Origin: Caryophanales bacterium UBA1744
Lineage (GTDB): Bacteria; Bacillota_I; Bacilli_A; RFN20; CAG-826
Assembly: GCA_002314915.1 (NCBI GenBank)
Contig: DCHU01000037.1
Coordinates: 7,140 to 28,917, forward strand
Direction: 5' to 3'
Length of the DNA stretch: 21,778 nt
The first letter of the stretch is position 1; each line of letters starts with the position of its first letter. The notes beneath the pieces were generated by a model, which saw only the letters and a program-made list of their open reading frames with translations, had not been told where the DNA came from and searched no databases. Below, in pieces: positions 15,448 through 21,778 of this stretch. The translations under genes were made by a program, and so were the position numbers.

Positions 15448-18378
15448 ATGAAAAACAACGGAATCTTTCGTGGTTTCGTGGCGGTTCTCTCTTTCACATT
15501 CGTAACCGCCATAATTGCGACAATCACGGCCAACAATTACAAAGACGCTGTTAACTCAGTCTTGGTTGAAGACACAACAACCTCAGTCACCGATGAAGAT
15601 AGTATTTATTTCAAAAGCGACTTCGGAGACTTCAATGAAGAAAGCGAAGCCAAACTTGTCCAGGCGACCATTGATCAAACGGTAAAAGAAATGGAAGAAG
15701 GAGCGGTTCTTCTTAAGAACAACGCATCCGCTCTCCCTTTATCAAGCACCGAGAGATCAATTACAATCTTCGGCGCCTCTAGCGTTAACCCAGTCATCAA
15801 ATGCGCATCATCTGGCAACACAGCCAAAGGATCGTCTCTCGTGACAATGGGCGCGGCCTTCAAGGAAGCAGGCTTTAGCATCAATGAGGATTTATGGGCA
15901 GCATACGGCGGAGAAAAAACCGAGATGACTCAGGAACTCACTAGAGAAATTTCCGAGAAACCGGCTTCTTTCTACACAAGCGGCATCAAAAATAGTTGGA
16001 AAGACAAATACAACGACGTTGCAATTATCTTCATCTCCAGAGAGCAGGGCGAAGGTCATGATTTCTCGATGAACGATGAAGAGGGTAAGAGCCAGCTCGC
16101 GCTTCACGACAATGAACGTGAAATGATCGAAATGGTCACATCCGATACATCTTTCAAGAAAGTAATTGCCATCTTGAACATCCCAACATCTATGGAGGTT
16201 GGATGGCTTGATCAGTATGGTATCGATGCATGCTTATGGATCGGTGCGCCAGGCCAGTCTGGTTTCCGCGGAATGGTCAATATCCTTTCCGGAAAAGCAA
16301 ATCCTTCTGGACGTCTTGTTGACGCATACCCAACAAACTCATTGTCAGCGCCAGCTATCATCAACAGCGGAACAAACACCGGCGTTTGGAGCAATTTATC
16401 CGAGATGAGCCCACTCATCACATCTACAACAAACACCGGCCATTATAAAAACGTAACAATTCAGTCAGAAGGTATCTATGTCGGCTACAAGTACTATGAA
16501 ACCCGCTACGAAGATGTGGTTTTAAAACGCGGAGAGGCGAATTCCTCTTCAGGATCAAGCGATGGATTGAATTGGGATTATTCAAAAGAGATGTCATATA
16601 CATTTGGATATGGTTTATCTTACGGATCCTTTGAGGAATCTCTTATTGGTGTCACCGCAAATGATGACAACACATACACTCTTAGCGTAAATGTTAAGAA
16701 CACCTCTGACACCTATTCGGGCAAACACGTCGTTCAGGTGTATGCTCAAACCCCATATGGCGATTATGAAATAGAGAATAAGGTTGAGAAGTCAGCCATC
16801 CAGATTGTCGGATTCGAAAAGACCAAAGAACTCGCACCAGGCGAAGAAGTGGTCGTTTCAATCGATGTAGACAAATATCTATTGGCAAGCTACGACTACA
16901 CCAAAGAAAAAGGATATATCCTTTCCGAAGGTGATTATTACTTCGCAATCGGTGAAGATTCGCATGCCGCTTTAAACAACGTTCTCGCAAAGAAGGGCAA
17001 GACGGCATCCGATGGCATGACATCATCTGGCGACCCTACAAAAGCGTATTCGTGGCACATGAGCTTTGATAGCAACACATACGATAAGAGCGATGTCACA
17101 GGAGTCGAGGTCACCAACCAATTCGATGATTGCGACTTCAATTTCTGGGCACCAAACACTCATAAATACATGTCTAGAAATGACTGGAAGGGCACATACC
17201 CAAAGAAATTCTCAAATTTGGTTGCTCCAGCAGACTTAATCACCGTTATCAACGGAAAAACTTACGTAAAACCAGCAGATGCACCTGATGCAAGTTCATT
17301 CACTCAAGGAAAAAAGAACAATATCGTCCTTCTTGATTTGATGGGTAAAGACTATGACGACCCAATGTGGGAATCATATCTCGATGAAATGACTTTGGAT
17401 GAACTTGCCGGACAGTTGATTGAGGGATTCACTGCTGAGGGAGTTGCCTCAGTCGGCAAGCCATCAATCGCCTCGGGTGATGGAATGGACAGCATCAACT
17501 ACGCATACAAATACGGAAAAAAGACAAAGACCGCAAACTATACATCAACAGTTACATTGTCTTGCACATGGAACAAAGACCTTTACCTCTCAAGAGGAAA
17601 TCTCATGGGTGAAGAGGGACTTTGGTGCAAGAACTTCAAGAACAACAGTGTCGGTGGAGACTTACACCGCACCCAGTTCGGCGGCCGTAACTTCGAATAC
17701 ATTTCAGAAGACGGAAATATGTGCGGATTCGTTGGAGCAAAGATCACCGAGGGCATGAATAAACACGGCGTTCACGCGGCTATGAAACATATGGCTGGCA
17801 ACGACCAGGAATACGGAAGAACCGGCTTATGCACATTCTTCAATGAGCAGGCTTATCGTGAAACGGCTCTAAGAATGTACGAAATGTCCGTCAAACAGTC
17901 ATCTCTATCTGCTTTGATGACGGGGCTCAATCGTCTGGGTGGCACATACTGTACTCAGAGTCAGGCCATGTTAACAAACGTTCTCCGCAAAGAGTGGGGC
18001 TTCAAAGGCGCAACAATCTCTGATGCCGACAGCGCGACATACGGAAACGTCGTCGAGTGTTTGACTGCTGGATTAGACATCTTCTGCTGTGACTTCTCAG
18101 AGGTTTCATCATCCAGATGTAAGAAGGCCATCAAAGCCGGAGACGGATATATCCATCAAAAGTTGCGTGAAGCGGTTAAGAACACCCATTACTTGGTTGT
18201 TAATGGATGTTCAATGAACGGTCTTACGAAGAACACCGTCATCGATTCAGGAATGAAGTGGTGGCAGAAGACACTCATTGGCGTCGATGCAGGCATCGGC
18301 TTGGTTTATGCCTCTGCTGTAGCGTTATTTATCGTTACGAAATACGACTTGATTAAAAAGGTTAAAAAGGAGGCTTAA
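15448..18378 (+). CDS. Second GH3 beta-glycosidase, inverted domains, anchored at both ends
   Basis: 976 residues from ATG 15448, chosen for the strong GGAGGGG six bases upstream; an upstream GTG (15409) lacks a site. Same build as the first GH3: N-terminal helix (~8-27), GH3 C-terminal sandwich (~70-340; EEGAVLLKNN), Fn3-like domain with TFGYGLSYGSF, linker with YMSRNDWKGT, GH3 barrel (~620-920), C-terminal helix (~944-965) ending Lys-rich. Visible residues: likely acid/base Glu202 in QGEGHD, Asp678 in GDGMDS, Lys780-His781 in AMKHMAGND, Arg in GLNRLG, likely nucleophile Asp859 in ISDADS. The usual SDW is SDA, and DGPxG has become DGMDS, so substrate or activity may differ from ordinary beta-glucosidases. 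The domain outside the cell would cut beta-glycosides. It is only distantly similar to the first GH3, so not a recent duplicate. Confidence 0.9.
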   Translation: MKNNGIFRGFVAVLSFTFVTAIIATITANNYKDAVNSVLVEDTTTSVTDEDSIYFKSDFGDFNEESEAKLVQATIDQTVKEMEEGAVLLKNNASALPLSSTERSITIFGASSVNPVIKCASSGNTAKGSSLVTMGAAFKEAGFSINEDLWAAYGGEKTEMTQELTREISEKPASFYTSGIKNSWKDKYNDVAIIFISREQGEGHDFSMNDEEGKSQLALHDNEREMIEMVTSDTSFKKVIAILNIPTSMEVGWLDQYGIDACLWIGAPGQSGFRGMVNILSGKANPSGRLVDAYPTNSLSAPAIINSGTNTGVWSNLSEMSPLITSTTNTGHYKNVTIQSEGIYVGYKYYETRYEDVVLKRGEANSSSGSSDGLNWDYSKEMSYTFGYGLSYGSFEESLIGVTANDDNTYTLSVNVKNTSDTYSGKHVVQVYAQTPYGDYEIENKVEKSAIQIVGFEKTKELAPGEEVVVSIDVDKYLLASYDYTKEKGYILSEGDYYFAIGEDSHAALNNVLAKKGKTASDGMTSSGDPTKAYSWHMSFDSNTYDKSDVTGVEVTNQFDDCDFNFWAPNTHKYMSRNDWKGTYPKKFSNLVAPADLITVINGKTYVKPADAPDASSFTQGKKNNIVLLDLMGKDYDDPMWESYLDEMTLDELAGQLIEGFTAEGVASVGKPSIASGDGMDSINYAYKYGKKTKTANYTSTVTLSCTWNKDLYLSRGNLMGEEGLWCKNFKNNSVGGDLHRTQFGGRNFEYISEDGNMCGFVGAKITEGMNKHGVHAAMKHMAGNDQEYGRTGLCTFFNEQAYRETALRMYEMSVKQSSLSALMTGLNRLGGTYCTQSQAMLTNVLRKEWGFKGATISDADSATYGNVVECLTAGLDIFCCDFSEVSSSRCKKAIKAGDGYIHQKLREAVKNTHYLVVNGCSMNGLTKNTVIDSGMKWWQKTLIGVDAGIGLVYASAVALFIVTKYDLIKKVKKEA

Positions 18379-18380
18379 CG

Positions 18381-18806
18381 ATGAATAAGGTTATGAATTT
18401 CTTCAAAGGGAGAACCGTTAGCTTCTATCTCAAGGTGGCAATTGCGGTGTTATTGGTGATTCCATCCGTCTACATGGGCATGAGAATCCCTGTGCAACAC
18501 AAATACATTTGGCCTTTGATCTGCGTCCTTCTCGGACTTGCAGCGGAGGTCTTGGCAATCATCTTCGAGGATAAAAAATACGGAGATTATATAGAGTTGG
18601 CGGGGGTCATCATTATCTCCGCTGAATTCGGACTCTTCATGTCGAGTTCAATTCTCGACATAGTCGATTATGTTTATGGAATCAACTTCTGGGGAGACGC
18701 TTCTCAATTCCCATTCGTTGTTCTATATGGTTCCATCCTTGGCGTTGGAACACTCATCAGCATCGTGCTCTGTTTCTTAAAAAAGAAAACGGACACAGAA
18801 AACTAA
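18381..18806 (+). CDS. Small four-helix membrane protein downstream of GH3
   Basis: 141 residues, starting two bases after the GH3 stop; its ribosome binding site AAGGAGG lies inside the end of the GH3 gene. Four hydrophobic segments: ~15-33, 42-61, 70-92, 113-134. The acidic EDKKYGDY joins helices 2 and 3; a YVYGINFWGDASQF loop lies between 3 and 4; the tail is Lys-rich (KKKTD). No family recognised. Its size, helix number and tight coupling to a doubly anchored GH3 mirror the protein at 868-1389, although clear sequence similarity was not evident by eye. A role as partner of the GH3 enzyme is inference. Confidence 0.8.
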   Translation: MNKVMNFFKGRTVSFYLKVAIAVLLVIPSVYMGMRIPVQHKYIWPLICVLLGLAAEVLAIIFEDKKYGDYIELAGVIIISAEFGLFMSSSILDIVDYVYGINFWGDASQFPFVVLYGSILGVGTLISIVLCFLKKKTDTEN

Positions 18807-18857
18807 CAATAAACGAAGGATTGGGGCTCATTCGTTAACAATTAAAGGAGAAAAACA

Positions 18858-19490
18858 ATGAACAAAACATTCAACCACTTAACAAAAACAGCATTTGCTA
18901 TCCTTATGTCTGCAGGCTTCTTGGTCTCATGCGGCAAGCCAGCAGCAGAAGAGAACAAGGAAGTCGCAGGAAGCGAAGGCCTTAGCTATGTCTTAAACGA
19001 CGAGGGAACAGCATACACATTCGCAAACCTTGGAACATGCACAACCGCTGATGTCGTCATCGGAAACACATACAAAGGTTTACCAGTCACAGCTATCGGA
19101 GAAGGCGCATGCCGCGACGATGCTGACGCTGGTGATTTCAAGGTCACAGTCAACTCAATCACAGTCAGCAACGGTATCACAGACATCGCATTCAGAGGAT
19201 TACAGAACTGGAACGTCAAGAAAGTCATCCTCGGCGACGAAGTTCCTTCTTTAGGAAAAGCAGCTCTTAGAAAGAACACAAAGATGGAGAAGGTCGTCCT
19301 TGGCAAAGGCCTTAAGACAATCGGACTCGATGCATTCTCAGCTCTCGATGATCTCGCAAGCCTCACAGTCTACTACAAAGGCAGCGAAGCAGATTGGAAG
19401 AACGTCACAATCGAAACCGGCAACGATTTCTTAACAAGTGACAAGTGCACAATCTCTTACAACTACACAGGCAACGGAACAGAATTATAA
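18858..19490 (+). CDS. BspA-like leucine-rich repeat lipoprotein
   Basis: 210 residues with a lipoprotein signal: Lys and hydrophobic stretch, then the lipobox LVSC, so Cys25 is probably lipidated and the protein sits on the outside of the membrane. After an acidic linker come LRR_5 (BspA/Treponema pallidum-type) repeats: GLPVTAIGEGAC, SNGITDIAFRGLQN, DEVPSLGKAALRK, GKGLKTIGLDAFSALDDL. It ends with YYKGSEADWKNVTIETGND, a common C-terminal block of BspA-like proteins. Likely an adhesion or ligand-binding surface protein, not an enzyme. RBS AAAGGAG; 51 bases after the membrane protein gene, so probably the end of the same operon. A weak AACGAA/TTCGTT dyad lies in the gap. Confidence 0.88.
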   Translation: MNKTFNHLTKTAFAILMSAGFLVSCGKPAAEENKEVAGSEGLSYVLNDEGTAYTFANLGTCTTADVVIGNTYKGLPVTAIGEGACRDDADAGDFKVTVNSITVSNGITDIAFRGLQNWNVKKVILGDEVPSLGKAALRKNTKMEKVVLGKGLKTIGLDAFSALDDLASLTVYYKGSEADWKNVTIETGNDFLTSDKCTISYNYTGNGTEL

Positions 19491-19523
19491 TCTAAAACAA
19501 CAGCCCTAAATCCCGTTTTAGTG

Positions 19524-19555
19524 AAATACTGTTCAGTATTTGATTTTTATCAAAT
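19524..19555 (+). terminator. Two overlapping hairpins after the lipoprotein gene
   Basis: AAATACT-gttc-AGTATTT (19524-19541) is a compact 7-bp hairpin followed by GATTTTTAT, a likely terminator. It overlaps a second perfect dyad, ATTTGAT-tttt-ATCAAAT (19538-19555), so the two structures exclude each other. A CTAAAAC/GTTTTAG dyad lies just upstream. Confidence 0.5.
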
Positions 19556-19560
19556 TAATG

Positions 19561-19606
19561 TACAATAAGGGGTTGGGATTTATCCCACCCCCTTTTCTTA
19601 AGAAAA
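19561..19606 (+). promoter_or_regulatory. GH5 leader: -10 candidate, GC-rich hairpin with T-run, palindrome over RBS
   Basis: TACAAT (19561-19566) is a -10 candidate with TTGATT (19540-19545) upstream, although the 15-bp spacing is short. It is followed by GGGG-TT-GGGAT pairing with ATCCCACCCC (19569-19592, one bulge) and TTTTCTT, an intrinsic-terminator shape only 8 bases before the GH5 ATG. The bases in front of the ATG are a perfect palindrome, TTTTCTTAAGAAAA (19593-19606), leaving no good Shine-Dalgarno sequence. Either a terminator of the upstream operon or a leader attenuator. Confidence 0.5.
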
Positions 19607-20899
19607 ATGAAAAACAAAATTAAAAAGATTACAATCGCAATTTCGATTTTGATGGTTTTACTTATTTCGCCGGTTGTTTTATATGGCGCTCTGGTCGCAA
19701 CTCCGGTGAACAGAAATAGGCCAAGCAAAGCGGATGAAACAGGATTCGTCCAAGCACACGGCCGCAATATCTATGACGAAAATGGCAACATCCTTCAATT
19801 AAAGGGTTTTAACATTGGGGATTGGTTTGATCAGGAGTGGTGGATGGCATCTTCCACCGTTGAGGGTTTTGAGACAGGACAATACACCCCTAAACGCGGC
19901 TTGGCAGCCATGAAGGCAAACCCGAACCTCAACGATGAACAAATAGATGAACTTCAAAAACTCTATATCGACACATTCATCCAGGAAGAGGATTTCAAAA
20001 ACATCAAAGAAATGAACATGAATACAGTTCGTATTCCATTCACCTGTTACAACTTAACAACCGATGGATACGAATATAGACCAAACGCTTTCGACAAGCT
20101 TGATTGGGCTGTAGACATGTGCGAGAAATACGGTCTATACGCAATTATCGATTATCATGGCGCGATCGGCTCTCAAAACAATGACAACCATTCCGGTGCA
20201 GACGATAGCTGGGATCTGTATGGCAATGACAAGAATGAGCAAGCGACAATAGACGTTTGGAAAAAGTTGTCCGAAAGATACAAAGACAGGAAAGCCGTAG
20301 CGGCTTATGACTTATTGAATGAGCCAAGGCGTGCTCCAAATAAATATGCAGGGAAACTAAACTTTGATTTCTACGATGTTTTATACAAAGAGGTTAGAGC
20401 GATTGACCCAAATCACATGATTATCATGGAGTGTTTTACTTTCCCAATTCATGGTGTGAATGCAATGCATTACGGATGGGATAACGTCTCTTATTCTTAC
20501 CACATATATAATTTCGCCGGATTGAAGGGGAACAAGCTTATCATCGATTTCTACAAAGCCATGACAAATTTAATGAATTATGACGTTCCGATTATCATCG
20601 GAGAGTGGTCGTGCTGGGATGAGGTGGATAACTGGAGGGCATCATTCAAGTATTTTGACAAAATGAACTGGTCCCACATTTCATGGACGTATAAAACGAA
20701 CCGCTACGTTTATTCAGATCCAAACAGCATAGGCGCTCGTTATGATTTATGGTCCCCATATGTTATAGATATAAAACCTGCAAACCTTTATATCGATACA
20801 TATGAGCAAATCAAATCCGTTTATTTACAAACAGGCAGCGAAAACGCCACCAAAACGGTGATATACGACGTTTATATGGAGACGTACGGAACAAACTGA
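19607..20899 (+). CDS. Membrane-anchored GH5 glycosidase (exo-beta-1,3-glucanase/rutinosidase-like)
   Basis: 430 residues with one N-terminal signal anchor (~8-30, preceded by five Lys), so the enzyme sits outside the cell. The TIM barrel shows the GH5 pattern: LKGFNIGDWFDQEWW, NTVRIPF, DYHGAIGSQN (182-191), acid/base Glu239 in LLNEPR, YSYHIYNF, nucleophile Glu333 in IIGEWSCW. DYHGAxGSQN resembles the 'HGAPGSQNGxDNSG' of fungal GH5_9 exo-beta-1,3-glucanases and of the related GH5_23 rutinosidases, which remove rhamnosyl-glucose as a unit. A rutinosidase-type role would fit the rhamnose genes nearby, but exo-beta-glucanase or beta-glucosidase activity is equally possible. The start is weakly defined: the leader lacks a clear ribosome binding site. 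Confidence 0.9.
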   Translation: MKNKIKKITIAISILMVLLISPVVLYGALVATPVNRNRPSKADETGFVQAHGRNIYDENGNILQLKGFNIGDWFDQEWWMASSTVEGFETGQYTPKRGLAAMKANPNLNDEQIDELQKLYIDTFIQEEDFKNIKEMNMNTVRIPFTCYNLTTDGYEYRPNAFDKLDWAVDMCEKYGLYAIIDYHGAIGSQNNDNHSGADDSWDLYGNDKNEQATIDVWKKLSERYKDRKAVAAYDLLNEPRRAPNKYAGKLNFDFYDVLYKEVRAIDPNHMIIMECFTFPIHGVNAMHYGWDNVSYSYHIYNFAGLKGNKLIIDFYKAMTNLMNYDVPIIIGEWSCWDEVDNWRASFKYFDKMNWSHISWTYKTNRYVYSDPNSIGARYDLWSPYVIDIKPANLYIDTYEQIKSVYLQTGSENATKTVIYDVYMETYGTN

Positions 20900-20907
20900 A
20901 TGAGTTA

Positions 20908-20936
20908 GGGCATCCCTTAAGGGGTGCTCTTTTATT
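20908..20936 (+). terminator. Terminator of GH5 gene
   Basis: GGGCATCCC (20908-20916) pairs with GGGGTGCTC (20921-20929) around TTAA, with two G-T pairs, followed by TTTTATTTAT. It lies nine bases after the GH5 stop. Confidence 0.88.
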
Positions 20937-20951
20937 TATGGGGTTAGATGA

Positions 20952-20976
20952 TATAATCTTCTCACATTCAGGAGGT
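20952..20976 (+). promoter_or_regulatory. Promoter -10 and strong RBS of guaD
   Basis: A perfect -10 TATAAT (20952-20957) without a good -35, and a full Shine-Dalgarno AGGAGG (20970-20975) six bases before the ATG, follow directly on the GH5 terminator. This separates guaD from the glycosidase genes as its own transcription unit. Confidence 0.6.
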
Positions 20977-20981
20977 GCCAT

Positions 20982-21778
20982 ATGGATAAGAAAAATCTTT
21001 TTGCTGTTAAGGGCACTTTTGTAGATTCCCCGGTCATTGGGTCGTTTAGAACAAGAACTGGCTATGCAGTTATCGATAATGGTGTATGTAAAGGCGTGTT
21101 TTCAGCCCTTCCTAGCGATTTAGCTAATATTTATGTGGAAGATTATGGAAATGCCTTAATCATCCCTGGAATGAGCGATTTGCATCTCCATGCTCCACAG
21201 TATTCTTATTGCGGAACTGCGATGGATGTTCAGTTGCTTGAATGGCTCATGAAATACACATACCCAGAAGAGGGCAAGTATAGAGATATCGAATACGCGA
21301 AGAAGGGTTATTCCAACTTTGTTAAAGATCTCAAGAACACCACAACCACTAGAGCGGTTATCTTTGCCACAATCCACAATGAGGCAACACTTGAGTTAAT
21401 GAGACAACTCGACGAGGCAGGAATCGTCGCGTATGTTGGCAAACTTAACATGAACAGAAACGCTCCAGACTTCTATATTGAAGAATCGGTGGAGCAGGGC
21501 ATGAAAGACACTAGAGAATGGATTGATGCCTGCAACTTTAAGAACGTTAAGCCAATCATCACTCCTAGATTCACCCCAAGCGTCACAGATGACTATATGT
21601 GTGAACTCGGCAAACTTGCTAAAGAGAAGGGCTTGGGAATGCAGTCTCACCTTAACGAGAATAGAGATGAGATTGAATGGGTTAAGTCACTGTGTCCAGA
21701 CTCAAAGAACTACTCTGACACCTATGATAGATATGGTCTTTTCGGTGGCGAATGCCCAACCGTTATGGCGCACTGCAT
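20982..21778 (+). CDS. guaD: Guanine deaminase (3' end outside window)
   Basis: Converts guanine to xanthine and ammonia in purine salvage and breakdown, in the cytoplasm. 265 codons are present without a stop; the family is ~430-450 long, so about 60% is visible. Landmarks are PGMSDLHLHAPQYS (first zinc HxH motif of the amidohydrolase fold), NEATLELM, KLNMNRNAPDFY, VKPIITPRFTPSVTDDYM, QSHLNEN (third zinc His) and DRYGLFGGECPTVMAHC. The start is fixed by the AGGAGG site at 20970. It has no obvious link to rhamnose or glucoside use, so the glycan locus probably ends at the terminator before it. Confidence 0.95.
   Translation, partial: MDKKNLFAVKGTFVDSPVIGSFRTRTGYAVIDNGVCKGVFSALPSDLANIYVEDYGNALIIPGMSDLHLHAPQYSYCGTAMDVQLLEWLMKYTYPEEGKYRDIEYAKKGYSNFVKDLKNTTTTRAVIFATIHNEATLELMRQLDEAGIVAYVGKLNMNRNAPDFYIEESVEQGMKDTREWIDACNFKNVKPIITPRFTPSVTDDYMCELGKLAKEKGLGMQSHLNENRDEIEWVKSLCPDSKNYSDTYDRYGLFGGECPTVMAHC

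Noticed and set aside
18812..18836. AACGAA/TTCGTT dyad before the lipoprotein gene as terminator
   Set aside because: Only 6 bp with a 13-base loop and no T-run; the lipoprotein gene is probably in the same transcript.
1..21778. CRISPR array, rRNA, tRNA, phage genes or plasmid origin
   Set aside because: No regularly spaced repeats, no RNA gene signatures and no replication or phage genes were seen.

Overview
This 21.8-kb window comes from an AT-leaning, monoderm bacterium, most likely a gut or rumen Bacillota of the Bacilli/Erysipelotrichales-like type. The evidence is Gram-positive-style ribosome binding sites (AGGAGG variants), a lipoprotein with a lipobox but no outer-membrane machinery, LytTR/AgrC-type signalling, Listeria-Bacteroides and BspA-type surface repeats, and rho-independent terminators. 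TGA is a real stop (response regulator and GH5 genes), so the mycoplasma code is not used. Species identity is inference only.

Layout. (1) 1-4418: an operon of a surface protein with a carbohydrate-binding-like module (5' end cut off), a small four-helix membrane protein, and a GH3 beta-glycosidase with inverted domain order that is tethered to the membrane at both ends. (2) 4500-7052: a cytoplasmic GH78 alpha-L-rhamnosidase. (3) 7250-8972: an island on the opposite strand holding a Fic AMP-transferase gene with its own operator-like repeats, an unassigned stretch, and an IS3-type insertion-sequence remnant. (4) 8973-13227: a divergent AraC-type regulator and rhaBAD (rhamnulokinase, rhamnose isomerase, rhamnulose-1-phosphate aldolase), with a clear pair of 21-bp-spaced direct repeats between them. 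(5) 13331-15347: a LytTR response regulator and an AgrC-like histidine kinase. (6) 15448-19490: a second inverted, doubly anchored GH3, another four-helix small membrane protein, and a BspA-like lipoprotein. (7) 19607-20899: a membrane-anchored GH5 resembling exo-beta-1,3-glucanases/rutinosidases, behind a structured leader. (8) From 20982: the start of a guanine deaminase gene, probably outside the glycan locus.

Together the genes suggest a scavenging locus for rhamnose-containing glucosides. Surface GH3 and GH5 enzymes would cut beta-glycosidic bonds, cytoplasmic GH78 would release L-rhamnose, and RhaABD would convert it to DHAP and L-lactaldehyde. Plant flavonoid or saponin rhamnoglucosides are plausible substrates but this is inference. 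No sugar transporter, mutarotase or lactaldehyde oxidoreductase lies in the window. The most unusual element is the repeated pairing of an inverted, double-anchored GH3 with a small four-helix membrane protein.
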